Shown here: positions 11,957 through 25,550 of the stretch, piece after piece
Position numbering within the stretch: the stretch's first letter is position 1
Layout of the letters: each line of letters begins with the position of its first letter
Assembly: GCA_964017065.1 (NCBI GenBank)
Contig: OZ024789.1
Location: 7,320,191-7,384,190 of the forward strand
DNA from: Haliclona indistincta
Lineage: Eukaryota > Porifera > Demospongiae > Haplosclerida > Chalinidae
Direction of reading: 5' to 3'
Length of the DNA: 64,000 nt
Notes under the pieces: generated by a model
Databases searched by the model: none
Seen by the model: the letters and a program-made list of their open reading frames with translations, nothing else
Told to the model about the DNA's origin: nothing
Made by a program: the position numbers and the translations under genes

Positions 11957-12626
11957 CGTGTGCGTGCGTGCGTGTGTGTATGAGTAATGTCTGCAAGACC
12001 TTTATGACCTGTATATTTTTATCTCACAAGGCACTATATCGTACTCCTGATATTGGACCACAGCTACTACAGAGACGGTTCACTGCAACCAGCATACCAA
12101 CAGCACCCACTCTATTGAGCCCCACTGCAGTAAGTCTATAAACCCTATTTCCAAACTCTTTGTTTATGAATACACATTAGATCATACATAATTTGAATGC
12201 AATTCAGCCTAGGTTGGGTAGATATACATGTAGATTTTTGAAATTGATTTCAGCAGTAACTGGATTCATAGAATGTGCACATTCTGATTATTATTTGTAC
12301 ATTACTCTCTTCTCTCTTAGCCTCTAACAACTCCAGAGGAAGAACTCTCAGTAGAACTAGGCAGACGGTCATCAATTAATCGTAAATCTGTCCCTCTACT
12401 GAACACACTTGGTACTATCATAGAGTCAAAATCTGAAGAAGTGATTGAAGAGGTAGCAGAGGAAGAGGAAGAAGAAAAGATTGAAAGACGACTGATACAG
12501 CGTGCCAGTATGTTTTCAGAGGCTGAGACATTTGTATCTGCTCCCTCGTCTCCTCAAGAGTCACTTTTATCATTATATTATAGCGACACTGAAGAGGAGA
12601 GAAATATATTAGAAACAGCAGTATAA
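10507..12626 (+). CDS. CaV 3' cassette 1: domain IV pore, S6, EF-hand/IQ region and C-terminal tail
   Basis: Nine exons in matching phase: 10507-10616, 10676-10823, 11079-11206, 11258-11354, 11431-11533, 11583-11663, 11713-11831, 12031-12129, 12321-12626. They continue directly from the S5 exon at 8524 (FSVTGIH then LFGTIEIG). The P-loop reads [13 protein letters not shown] then [12 protein letters not shown], giving the fourth filter glutamate. S6 is [17 protein letters not shown]. The EF-hand-like region ([23 protein letters not shown]) and an IQ-like calmodulin site ([11 protein letters not shown]) follow. The tail is Glu-rich and ends ETAV. All frames are open and all splice sites are present. 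As the cassette nearest to the upstream exons, it is the default end of the channel. Confidence 0.92.
11856..11988 (+). repeat. (GT)n microsatellite in CaV cassette 1 intron
   Basis: Interrupted GT dinucleotide run between the IQ exon and the penultimate exon. A run of different length and interruption pattern occupies the same intron in the other three cassettes. Confidence 0.95.
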
Positions 12627-12887
12627 CATGTTCACCATTACGCACAACAATTTTATCACTGTTTATTTTTAATTTTCTGTCCAATCTAAATGTGCTATAA
12701 TTATTATTGTATCATAATAGGTTCGGCTATACGTCTGCACTGAAAACTATACATCACGATAATATATATTCCTAGTTCTAGCGCTTATTGAGATTCAAGA
12801 AACCCTTCAAATTCCACAGTAGTATTTTACAATAGCTCTTTACTATAATCAAACGATAAGAGAACAAGATAATTAAAGTAGAATGAT

Positions 12888-13928
12888 TCATTGCTGCATC
12901 TGGTTATTGTTCTTGTGTAGTAGTAATCGTGTGTCCTCTTCATTCTCACTCACTGGTATGTATTCAGTGTTACATGTCTCTGACATTCCTTCACTAGTAT
13001 AAACACCGGTACGATACGTGCAACGATGGTTAATGCTTCCATGTCTAACTGCTGGTTCTCTTCTCTTGCTTCTCAACTTGTTTCTTACTGAGAAGAGATG
13101 TACAGCAACTGATACAGCAGAAAATAATCCTGGTAAACAATAAAAGAAATTTCGGGACACACATGTAAATAATGAATACAGAAAATCATTGCTGTTTTGT
13201 AATATATCTAATATAATAAACACAATGATGTAGGAGAAAAGTGGTAATAATGTTAGAATGAAGAATGGCAATATTTCTATCAGTGCCTTCCTGTGGCTCT
13301 CTTTAGTAGCAGCAGTCTTCATACACATGTTATATCCACAAGCTCTACAACTCAGTGGTACTACTGTTAGTAAAGTAAATACAATGTTTACAAGAAAACA
13401 TACAATCGAAGCAATCTCTTCAGTCGGTGTAATTGCTGGACCACATTTTTTACCACATCCAAAAATTAATATAATTAATATTGCCAATGCTATTAAAGGA
13501 AGAATGGATAGTACGAGCAAGCAAAGATCAGCTTTGTATGTGAACTGGTAGTTGTGTAGAGCCATAAGATATATACAGATGGAAATACATACCCCAATCA
13601 TTGTTGCAAATACTAGGCCACCAATAACAATTGATCCAAAGGTTCTATTGACAATAACAGAAGTTACGTCATCTTGTCTTTTTTCCATGATGATTAAGAC
13701 AATCCATATTGCGGTAGACAAAGATGAGCCAATCAGTGATAAGAGTTTGTAAAGCACCAAACGATAGATGAATTTATGCCACAACTTGTAGTATAGCAGA
13801 GCTGCCACAGCAATGATACATGCTACAGTAGACACACCTGCTAAAGATACGGTGAAAATATCGGACTGGAGCAAGGAAATGTTGCTAATATTCAAGCAAG
13901 ACATGTTGACAGTCACATGTAGAACCAA
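12888..13928 (-). CDS. 7TM receptor B1 (GPCR-like)
   Basis: An intronless 346-residue paralogue of A1. TM1, the start of TM2 and the last 100 residues are nearly the same as in A1, but TM2-TM7 outer parts differ (e.g. a GCGKKCGPAITPTEEI loop). The N-terminus is MVLHVTVNMSCLNISNIS, with two potential N-glycosylation sites. A second start at MSCLN (13904) is shared by all B copies and may be the true one. It lies tail-to-tail with CaV cassette 1, about 260 bases away. Confidence 0.83.
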   Translation of the reverse strand: MVLHVTVNMSCLNISNISLLQSDIFTVSLAGVSTVACIIAVAALLYYKLWHKFIYRLVLYKLLSLIGSSLSTAIWIVLIIMEKRQDDVTSVIVNRTFGSIVIGGLVFATMIGVCISICIYLMALHNYQFTYKADLCLLVLSILPLIALAILIILIFGCGKKCGPAITPTEEIASIVCFLVNIVFTLLTVVPLSCRACGYNMCMKTAATKESHRKALIEILPFFILTLLPLFSYIIVFIILDILQNSNDFLYSLFTCVSRNFFYCLPGLFSAVSVAVHLFSVRNKLRSKRREPAVRHGSINHRCTYRTGVYTSEGMSETCNTEYIPVSENEEDTRLLLHKNNNQMQQ

Positions 13929-14109
13929 TAATAATTTATTATATGTAGAATCTGTTGTACAAATATATAGGTAGACATGGTTACCACAAGCGTAATGATA
14001 TCACAAGTTTTAGTATCAATCATTACGATGATAACCTTGCACTTTGCCACTTTAAAATAACTTAGATAATAATATGACAGCAGGAGTACATAAAAAATTA
14101 CCTGATGAC

Positions 14110-14340
14110 ACTATTCTTCCCCTACTCTTTGTTACATCATCACCTACAACTACTTTGCTAACATAAGCAACACTAGTTATGATTAGGTTATCCTTCCTTC
14201 ATGCTTTTCTCTATCCTGTTTAACTCTTTTCATAAAGATGTCACCCTAGCTGGCAAGGAGAACTAGGAACAGGTAACGCTGTCTTGTTTGGTTAGTGCAC
14301 CTTGTGATCCATCAGTCAATATGACTTCTTGTTGTGCATG
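14110..14340 (+). pseudogene. Decayed CaV domain IV pore exons (relic)
   Basis: Degenerate copies of two CaV exons. CTACAACTACTTTGCTAAC with ACTAGTTATGATTAGGTTAT corresponds to the end of the pore exon and its donor. Then ACTAGGAACAGGTAAC and GTGCACCTTGTGATCCATC correspond to the filter exon. Indels destroy the frame. It marks an older round of cassette duplication. Equivalent relics are at 27716 and 38040. Confidence 0.8.
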
Positions 14341-14490
14341 GAAAAGTTGAATGAGTGAGTGAGTTTATAAGTGATAAATTGCTTATCGACACTATTGGAT
14401 TTAAGAATACAGCAAATGAAAAACAAGTAACTGGCACATAAAATACACTATTTTAAAGTAGTTTGTTCACTGTAACTTTCTCTTGCTTGA

Positions 14491-16983
14491 TCAGAACTGC
14501 TCCTTCAACTCTGTCAATGAAGTTAGCATATCGTCTTCAAACTGCATGCAGGTGCACAAACATAAAATAAAGTACACGAGTCACCTCACCTGAACGTCTG
14601 TAGTAGAGATAAGGGCAGTCAACATATTGTATAACACCTGCCATCAGTTAGATCTCTAGTTCATGTACACCAGATGTTAGTATCAAGCCAATCCAGGGTC
14701 AATCAGTGAGGAAAGACAAAGATGTGTGATTATAATACAGGTATAATGTTGGTTCAGCTGGAACTAGTCAGTCAAATCCAACTGAGAGTCACAACAACAA
14801 CAACACAGTATTTATATGACAATGATTACAATGACTGACTAGTGTTCTATACAACATGTGACAATGTTACACACGTACCTTATCACATGGTTTAGTTTAC
14901 AATGCCTGGTTTCATACTAAAGCGTGTTGCACCTGACGCTGGAGGCTGAACAGAGCTTTAAAACAAATTTCAGTCAATACACATGTGGCAGGCTTACAGT
15001 ACAATTAACAATAGTATCAGTATCATTTCTAGTGTTATAATAATTTGTTCAGCATAATAATTACGTATTTGCCTATAGCCTAAATATTTGGTGATTGAGG
15101 TGCATGTCCTAGTCATGTTCCTCCTCTCTTTCTTTTTTCTCTGTTGCTGGAACAGTAGCATGTGTGTCTGTCAGTGGATCAAACACCTGCAAATCAGCAG
15201 TGGTAGTCACTGTGGAGGTGCTGGTGGTAGTCAGTTCAGGTGTTGTTGACGATGGAGAGATTATATCAGCAGAGAGAGGTACATGTTCATCACTTTGTGC
15301 TGTTGGTATCGTCGTGGTTGTGGGTGTTAGAGCAGCTGGTTGCAGGCTTGCTGCTGGTGCCGCTACTTCTGTAACTGTTTGACTATCCGGTGATTCCATT
15401 AGATTCAACAGCTCTCCTCCTGGCTCAGTACTTTCCAGCGGTCCTCGGAATGACCCAGTACTGAGTGACTTAGGAATTGATCTTAATGGTTCGTGTGATG
15501 CTGGTTTTTCTGGTTCAAATGACTGTAAGTAAAGGTTTGTAAAGTGCTATGTATAGTATTGAGACAGTGTTACCTGTTGTGCATCCACTGCACCAGACAG
15601 CTGTTCCATTACCATTAGGGATGGAGACTGCTGCTCCTATACTCACAGGAACAGTCATGATGATACAGTAAATATGAATCAGCCGCTTTTACCCACTTAC
15701 CGTGATTAATTTCACTGCAACACGAATTGCTTCAATGACAGACTGACAAACCTATAAAAAGACATTGTATTATTTGCAGTCACCAGTAAATTGATGATTA
15801 CTTACAGCTTTGCCAGAAAGACTGGCCTCAAATACATGACAAACATGTTTATCTCGTCCTGGATCAGTCGTCTTGGAGATGATGCCAAGCAGTCTGTGCA
15901 AAGATTGAAGATAAAATTACTACATGGTATAATCCTGTACTTGTGGTTATCAGGGTGCTTGGCACAGTATGATATGTCCTTGAGCTTGAACTGCACACTG
16001 AGCTTGCCTGTCACCTTATCCATTAAACTACAATGGAAATATTGACATTACAGCAAATTACAAATTATTATAGCTAAACGGACCTTACTGATCGATGTGT
16101 GACTACCAAGTTGACACTGAAGTTTTTCATAATATTTTTCAGAGCTCTTGCTGCAATAATTCGCCTGATAGCCTCAGTAACTATACGAAGACCTGTATTT
16201 CGGAATGTCACACGATCACTGGACTGTATATTGAAGGGGTACGTACCTTTATTTGCAGGCACTTCCATTGAACCCAGGTAGACCACCTCAAAGCTCTGCA
16301 GATAGCTACCTCGTGAGGTGTCTGGAGAAGCAGTATCAGCCAGTTCTAGTAACTGCTGAACAGTTGTGGAGGCAAAAGCAGATCTGCTACCATTAGTCTG
16401 TGAACTGATGAGTAAAATATCATAAATTTTGCACATAAAATCTAAAATTATGCATAATCTACCTATTGATAAGCAAACTGGTATTATTTACATTAGTCAT
16501 TACGGTCATAGATCTACAGTCTTGGAGTGCTACTCAATAATATAATACTTCTGACTATTTTTACCTTGATGGTGTTTGGGTGCTACCACGTTTTCTTGGA
16601 GGTGGAGGATGAGGAGGAGCTCTCATAGAGTAAGTATGCTGCCGGAGTTTACTATCAGGTCGTTCAGAAGATTTCAGAGAAGTCTTTTTCTTTCCACTGC
16701 TGCTACTAGTGCCTGGTGTCACTTCGTGCTGTACCCATGAACGTATTTTCTGCCTCTCCATTCTGCAAAATGAAGTTAATACACAAATTATGTTGCAAAG
16801 TGAACTAGAGTATATGACAATACCTGATCAGCTCAGAGTCGGACCGTTCTCTGCCAGTAGTATCAGATACCTGAAGTTGCAAACATGGTATCATCATCAT
16901 GCGATACATAGCTACTATTCTCTTACATCCACAAGCTGAGATTTTGATGGTGATTTGCTTGCATTGTTGACAACTGCAGTCCA
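14491..16983 (-). pseudogene. APPL-type gene, 5'-truncated copy 1 (end of PH domain, linker, PTB, C-terminus)
   Basis: Carries the exons equivalent to exon 14 onward of the full gene at 38433-44192: the last PH helix (WTAVVNNASK), the Ser/Pro-rich linker, the PTB domain (SFEVVYLGSMEV) and the Thr/Ser-rich C-terminal exon stopping at 15109. The downstream small exon ending LTELKEQF is at 14491. Reading frames and splice sites look intact, but the BAR domain and most of PH are absent. Homology stops in the intron before exon 14, near 17027, where CaV-intron sequence begins. Without its own promoter it is either a pseudogene or an alternative 3' end for read-through from 44192. An extra 51-base in-phase exon (about 16463-16513) is intact here. 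Confidence 0.8.
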
Positions 16984-17019
16984 CTACAGAAAAACATTCA
17001 AAAATTTAAGCTGCTATAC

Positions 17020-17060
17020 AAAATTTGTGCTGTCAGTTCTAATCTAACTGGTATGGGCCC
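17020..17060. other. Array junction: APPL intron fused to CaV intron
   Basis: Left of about 17027 the sequence follows APPL intron 13 (compare 42175). Right of it the sequence follows the CaV intron (compare 8567, TCTAACTGGTATGGGCCC). The same junction recurs near 32745. It is a tandem-duplication breakpoint. Confidence 0.85.
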
Positions 17061-17470
17061 TTGGTGTTCAATACCTGATAATGGCACTCACTATTGCATA
17101 GACTAGTGAGTAACAATCTGATCGATCAGTTGGCTGTATAATATAATTTATATCAGTTGGCTGTACAGAACGGTTATCTCTGTGTAATAGTACTATTGTA
17201 TATGTATTGAGAATTATAAATATTACTACATTTACACAATACTGTTACTTTAATGAAAAAAAGGTTTGCAATAGTATGGTAAGATGTAGGAAAAAACATA
17301 ATAAAAAACACATAATGAAAAGAAAAAGATAAAGAAAATAAGATAAAGCTACATGTAGTAGTTATGATAAAACTAACTAACTAATAAGGAAAAAGATGAA
17401 TAAAGTACCCAAAAGAACATTTGCAACTACATTTACACTGACTGAAAATATCAAATGAGAGCAGAATGGT

Positions 17471-18472
17471 TCATTGCTGCATCTGGTTATTGTTCTTGTG
17501 TAGTAGTAGTAATCGTGTGTCCTCTTCATTCTCACTCACTGGTATGTATTCAGTGTTACATGTCTCTGACATTCCTTCACTAGTATAAACACCGGTATGA
17601 TACGTGCAATGATGATTAATGCTTCCATATCTAACTGCTGGTTCTCTTCTTCTCTTGCTTCTCAACTTGTTTCTTACTGAGAAGAGATGTACAGCAACTG
17701 ATATAGCAGAAAATAATCCTGGTACACCGTAAAAAACGTTTCTGAATATAAATACTGTAAATATAATACTAGTGTTGTTTTGTAAATTGCTTGTTATAAA
17801 ATAAACAAGACAAAAGGAAAAAGTTGGTAGTATTGTTAGGATAAAGAATGGTAATATTTCTATCAGTGCCTTTCTGTGGCTCTCTTTAGTAGCAGTAGTC
17901 TTCATACACATGTTATGTCCACAAGCTCTACAACTCAGTGGTACTACTGTCAATAAAGTGAATACAATGTTTACAAGAAAAAATATAATTGAACAAATCT
18001 CTTCAGTCGGTATAATTGCTGGACCACAATTACTGCATGCATACATTAATATCATCAATATTGCCCATAACATTAGAGCGATGATGAATGGTATGAACAA
18101 GCAAAGATCAGCTTTGTATGTGAACTGATAGTTGTGTAGAGCCATAAGATATATACAGATGGAAATACATACACCAATCATTAATGCAACTACTAGGCAA
18201 CCGATTGCAAACATTTCAAAGGTTCGTATAACAAAATATATGTTTACATCTTGTCTTGTCCTTAAAATAATCAAAGAAACTCCAATTGTAGTAGCCAAAG
18301 ATGTGCCAATCAGTGATAAGAGTTTGTAAAGCACCAAACGATAGATGAATTTATGCCACAACTTGTAGTATAGCAGAGCTGCCACAGCAATGATACATGT
18401 TACAGTAGACACACCTGCTAGAGATACGGTGACAATGTCAGATTTCAAGAGAGTGTTGTTGTTGGTGTCCAT
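17471..18472 (-). CDS. 7TM receptor A2 (GPCR-like)
   Basis: A 333-residue A-type paralogue, MDTNNNTLLKSDIVTVSL at the start and the common tail ending NNNQMQQ with one extra Leu. Seven hydrophobic segments are intact. It differs from A1 mainly in TM2 and the outer loops. It precedes CaV cassette 2 exactly as A1 precedes cassette 1. Confidence 0.83.
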   Translation of the reverse strand: MDTNNNTLLKSDIVTVSLAGVSTVTCIIAVAALLYYKLWHKFIYRLVLYKLLSLIGTSLATTIGVSLIILRTRQDVNIYFVIRTFEMFAIGCLVVALMIGVCISICIYLMALHNYQFTYKADLCLFIPFIIALMLWAILMILMYACSNCGPAIIPTEEICSIIFFLVNIVFTLLTVVPLSCRACGHNMCMKTTATKESHRKALIEILPFFILTILPTFSFCLVYFITSNLQNNTSIIFTVFIFRNVFYGVPGLFSAISVAVHLFSVRNKLRSKRRREPAVRYGSINHHCTYHTGVYTSEGMSETCNTEYIPVSENEEDTRLLLLHKNNNQMQQ

Positions 18473-18766
18473 GTCAGACCGGCTCTAAAGAGTAATATTA
18501 GAATCTGTTGTTGAAATAGGTACATTGTAGATATGATGTAGACAGTGTTATCTTATCAAAACTGACCTTAGTAGTATCATAGATATTACAGTACTATGGT
18601 AGTATGGTCTATGGTAGTATCAACAGTTCAGTTAACTCCTGGTATTATTATAATAACACAACTTAACCAAGTTGTTTTAAAAATTTTACATGCTGAAGTC
18701 ACGTACAGCATGTGTTTAGGAATTTGGAATGAGAATTCTGACATACTAGCTGTCTCTTTTCTTCAG

Positions 18767-21001
<2,235 letters not shown>

Positions 21002-21040
21002 TGATACAATAAGAGAACAAGATAAGTAATGTAGAATGGT

Positions 21041-22033
21041 TCATTGCTGCATCTGGTTCTTGTGTAGTAGTAATCGTGTGTCCTCTTCATTCTCACTCAC
21101 TGGTGTGTATTCAGTGTTACATGTCTCTGACATTCCTTCACTGGTATAAACACCGGTACGATACGTGCAACGATGATTAATGCTTCCATATCTAACTGCT
21201 GGTTCTCTTCTTCTCTTGGTTCTCAACCTGTTTCTTACTGAGAAGAGATGTACAGCAACTGATACAGCAGAAAATAATCCTGGTATACCATAAAAAATGT
21301 TTCTAGATATAAATACTGAAAATATAATACCAGTGTTGTTTTGTAAAATGTTTATTATAACAAAAACAAGACAAAAGGAGAAAGCTGGTATTATTGTTAG
21401 AATAAAGAATGGTAATATTTCTATCAGTGCCTTTCTGTGACTCTCTTTAGTAGCAGTAGTCTTCATACACATGTTATGTCCACAAGCTCTACAACTCAGT
21501 GGTACTACTGTTAGTAAAGTAAATACAATGTTTACAATAAAAAATATATTTGAACAAATCTCTTCAGTCGATGTGATTGCTGGACCACAATTACTGCATG
21601 CATATATTAATATCATCAATATTGCCCATAACATTAGAGCAATGATGGATGGTATGAACAAACAAAGATCAGCTTTGTATGTGAACTGGTAGTTGTGTAG
21701 AGCCATAAGATATATACAGATGGAAATACATACACCAATCATTAATGCGACTATTAGGCAACCGGTTGCAAACATTGGAAAGTTTTGTATAACAAAATCT
21801 ATGTTTACATCTTGTCTTGTACTTAAAATAATCAAAGAAACTCCAATTGTAGTAGCAAAAGATGAGCCAATCAGTGATAGGAGTTTGTAAAGCACCAAAC
21901 GATAGATGAATTTATGCCACAACTTGTAGTATAGCAGAGCTGCCACAGCAATGATACATGTTACAGTAGACACACCTGCTAAAGATACGGTGACAATGTC
22001 AGACTGGAGCAAGGAAATGTTGTTGGTGTCCAT
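21041..22033 (-). CDS. 7TM receptor A3, junction copy with B-type 3' flank
   Basis: About 330 residues, A-type in its body (MDTNNISLLQSDIVTV, TRQDVNIDFVIQ, YACSNCGPAITSTEEI). Its 3' flank (CAATAGCTCTTTACTATAAT and the following AAGAGAACAAGAT) is the one found downstream of B genes. It therefore sits at an exchange point between A and B paralogues. An upstream in-frame Met at 22090 adds 19 residues, but the MDTNN start is shared by all A copies. It lies immediately upstream of the pore exon of CaV cassette 3. Confidence 0.8.
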   Translation of the reverse strand: MDTNNISLLQSDIVTVSLAGVSTVTCIIAVAALLYYKLWHKFIYRLVLYKLLSLIGSSFATTIGVSLIILSTRQDVNIDFVIQNFPMFATGCLIVALMIGVCISICIYLMALHNYQFTYKADLCLFIPSIIALMLWAILMILIYACSNCGPAITSTEEICSNIFFIVNIVFTLLTVVPLSCRACGHNMCMKTTATKESHRKALIEILPFFILTIIPAFSFCLVFVIINILQNNTGIIFSVFISRNIFYGIPGLFSAVSVAVHLFSVRNRLRTKRRREPAVRYGSINHRCTYRTGVYTSEGMSETCNTEYTPVSENEEDTRLLLHKNQMQQ

Positions 22034-22383
22034 GTCAGCTAGACCGTCTCTAAAGAGTAATATTAGAATCTGTTGTTGAAATAGGTACATTGTAGATATG
22101 ATGTAGACTGTGTTATCTTATCAAAAGTGACCTTAGTAGTATCAACAGTTCCGTTAGGCTCTTGGTGATAACATAATGTAACCAAGTTGTTTTAAAATTT
22201 CTACATGCCAAAGTCACTGCATGTGTTTAGGAATTTGGAATGGGAATTCTGACTTACTGTCTCTTTTCTTCAGTTGTTTGGTACTATCAGGATTGGTTCA
22301 GTGGATGATATCACACCCACTACTGCTATCACTACCTACAACAACTTTGCTAACTTTCCTCAAGCAGCACTAGTCATGATCAG

Positions 22384-24174
22384 CCCAGGTACAGAAAACA
22401 TATATGTTGCATTGTTTCAACATAGCTACCTATATTTTACATATGTGCACCACCTATGTAATAGCTATGTTCATATGTACATAGTTTTTGACGCAATATG
22501 TATTTATATGTCACATATGTGTTGATTGTATGTACAATTTTTTACATATATGTAAATAGTATTTAAGGTGCATGCATGTCAGCTCTGCATATATGTTCTT
22601 ATATGCTACATATGTGTTTGTAGTACATATAATTTTTTGTGCATATGCAGTACATTTATGAAACATATTGTATATGCAGAAACTGTGAACTGTGCATCGA
22701 AAATTGAGTTATTGGTACCTGGCAATAGCCCTGTCTTCGCTGGTCATAGCAACGTTTGAAGCGCCGAGATCGTGTATTCCGTCGCTAAGATATTAACTAA
22801 AACGTGCGCTGTTTTAGCAAAACATTGTTTCAAGATAAAATAAATACTCGTGGGCGTGTCCGCATACTTCCGTGCACGTGCACGAGCACATGGCGCCCAG
22901 TTGAACTCGCGCACTTCTCTTTCTCCATGTTCTCTTGCTAACAAGGCTTGTTACGGCTCTTCTGAGTGTTGACACGTTCTTCTTGAGTGTTGAGAAGTTG
23001 TTCTTACCTGGTTTTATCTATGGAGAAGGCCTGGATAGCTAAACTGACATCTGTGAGCCGTGCTGGTGAGTACAATCTGTCTGATAAGTGTTCTGTAATC
23101 GACTTTAATGTTAGATTTCTTTAACACAGCATTGTTTTCAAGCTTTCTACTCTGTATTTGACTAATCATGATCTTAAAAGTGAGTAAGATATAACGAAAT
23201 CATTTGTTGATGAGCAATAATTAGAACAGTTTTATTTCAGTGTAACCAATCGCTTAATGCTGTCTTGTCAGTTGTCTATCTACTGCAAGTCGATGGTGAG
23301 TGGTAGCTAGTAGCTCTGATAACACACTGATCTGTCCCTATCTGCAGGGATCATCTAAAGATGCTTTCCTGAAGATGTTTGAAGATGTGTATGCTTGTGT
23401 CAAGGTATCTCTGAACCTGCTACGCTATCCTGTACTACACAAATTGAACCTACAAGCTAGACAAAAGTAATCTAGCTGCTGATGGATGTCTGTTCTGAAG
23501 GTATATTGACTATTTACTATGTAGCTATGATATTCAACTCTCTGTCAACGTACAGGAACATTATAGTTACTTAAGTGGAGAGAGAGAGAGAGAGAAGTGA
23601 AACACAAATCCGTGGACTTGTGGAGAAGATGACTTTGAGGTACAGTGACCCTGCATGATACTGCTTACACATTATGTTGTCCATCTTCTATACATGCAGC
23701 TATATACTCTGGTAAAAACATTGAAAGACTTGATGAAAACTCTATACAGCGCGTAACACTACAAGTTTATTTTGTACTATTCACATTATTTAGCATAATT
23801 TTTCATGACAGACTCATAATTGTACCACATTTTATCTTTTTTTTCAATGACCACAAATTACTTATATTTATCATAACTGTTACATAATATGCAAAAGCAA
23901 TTTCGGAACAGTGTAATACCTATGTTGCATATGTTTTACATAAATGTACATATATGGAACACATGTGTAATCTAGAAGCAGTAGTATGTGTACAACATAT
24001 GCAGCATATGTGCGGAATATATGTACATACATGTACATATATGTATACATAGGTTTGTGTTGGGCCAAATACCAACAAATTACATATATATAAAACATAT
24101 ATCACATATATGCAATTTCTGTGAATAAATATATGTTACATTCGTATGCAACATATATGTTTTTTATACCTGGG
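22384..24174. mobile_element. 1.8-kb inverted-repeat element in cassette 3
   Basis: It begins CCCAGGTACAGAAAACATAT and ends with the inverted partner reading ...ATATATGTTTTTTATACCTGGG. The inverted ends match over about 28 bases with few mismatches. The flanks show a two-base AG repeat and removal restores the exon-intron border of the other cassettes. Both subterminal regions are rich in ATATGT-type motifs. No transposase is visible, so it is non-autonomous. The middle has exon-like stretches with splice sites: 23020-23065 starting MEKAWIAKLTSVSRA, and 23348-23404 reading GSSKDAFLKMFEDVYACVK. These could be captured host exons, but I do not recognise them and their phases do not join cleanly. 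Confidence 0.7.
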
Positions 24175-25432
24175 AGGTTATCTCTTCATGCTATTCTCAA
24201 TCCTGTCTGACCCTTTCTTCTATAAAGATGTCTAACTGGCGAGAACTGGGAACAGGTAATGCTATCATGTTCGGGTAGTGCACCTTGTGATCCATCAGTC
24301 AACATGACTAATTCTTGTGGCAATCATGCTAGCTACGTGTTTTTTCCATTATTCTTTTTGGTTGGAGTGATTTTGGTGAGTACATATGGTACATGAAATG
24401 GGTGAGTGAATAAATGAATGAGTTTGTGAGTGCAGGGTTTCATTCAGAAAGAATTTTTTCCATTGTACCAGCTTCATAGGGGGTCTGGGGTGTGCCCCAT
24501 ATAGTTTTTTTGCAATTGTAAGCCTCCTGAGAGTGATTTTGGGATATTTTGGACACCAAGGCAGCAGCGCACATGTAACTTTTGAGCGCTGTATGAACTC
24601 TGGAGTGATTGGACTACATTCTGTACAATTTTTGCCTTTGTTATAGATTCTTAATTTGTTTGTTGCGATCATTATTGATAACTTTGACTACTATGTACGT
24701 GACAAGTCTATCCTGGGCTCCCATCATCTCGCTGAATTTCCTTTTCTCTGGGCCAAGTATGATCCCAATGGCACGTAAGTACATCTCATACTATATCACA
24801 TAGTATTAAATGTACTTTATTATGTCTTGATTTATAGTGGTAGGATAATACATCATGATCTGATGAAATTAATGAGATCACTCAATCCACCACTGGGGTG
24901 GGGAAAGTTGTGCCCCCAAGAACTGGCTTATTGGGTATAATACTAATTCTTCTCTCTTTTCTTTCCTACCTTTCTCTCTTCTCTTTATACCATCTCATTC
25001 TATTATTCAGAAAATGATGCAGTTAAACATTCCACTAAATGAAGATGGTACTATTGATTTCTACAGTACATTGCTTAGTATTGTGTGTCGAGCACTGTCC
25101 ATTGAGACACAAGGTATTAACACAGAAGAACGGATATAATGTTATTGCTACCCTTTATTTAGGTGACATTGCTTCTTTAAAGCAAAGGTTGAAAGTACTG
25201 TTTCCTGACAAAGGACTGGATAAGATTCTCCCAACAGATACCGGTACTGTAGTTATCAGTTGTATAGTTACTATGATAATATTTACTACTAGATACTACC
25301 AAACCTTACTATGCTGCTCTACTAGTACAATACCACTGGAGAAGATGGAAAGTAAAGAATGAAAAAGCCATATCTAAACCTCAGCTACGAAGAAGAAAAC
25401 TAAGCATGATGGTATGTAGCATGATAGAGTCA

Positions 25433-25435
<3 letters not shown>

Positions 25436-25484
<49 letters not shown>

Positions 25485-25550
25485 CGTGCGTGTGTGCGTG
25501 TGTGTGTGTGTGTGTGTGTGCGGGCGTGTGTGTGTGTGTGCGTGTGTGTA
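25436..25550 (+). repeat. (GT)n microsatellite in CaV cassette 3 intron
   Basis: Interrupted GT tract at the position homologous to 11856. Confidence 0.95.

Noticed and set aside
11860..12141. Cys/Val repeat ORFs at 11860, 20137, 25406 and 35788
   Set aside because: They are translations of (GT)n microsatellites in a CaV intron, not proteins.
16074..16436. Independent small PTB gene starting at MCKIYDILL
   Set aside because: The apparent start lies in an intron; homology with the full gene shows the exon begins at the acceptor before SSQTNGS.
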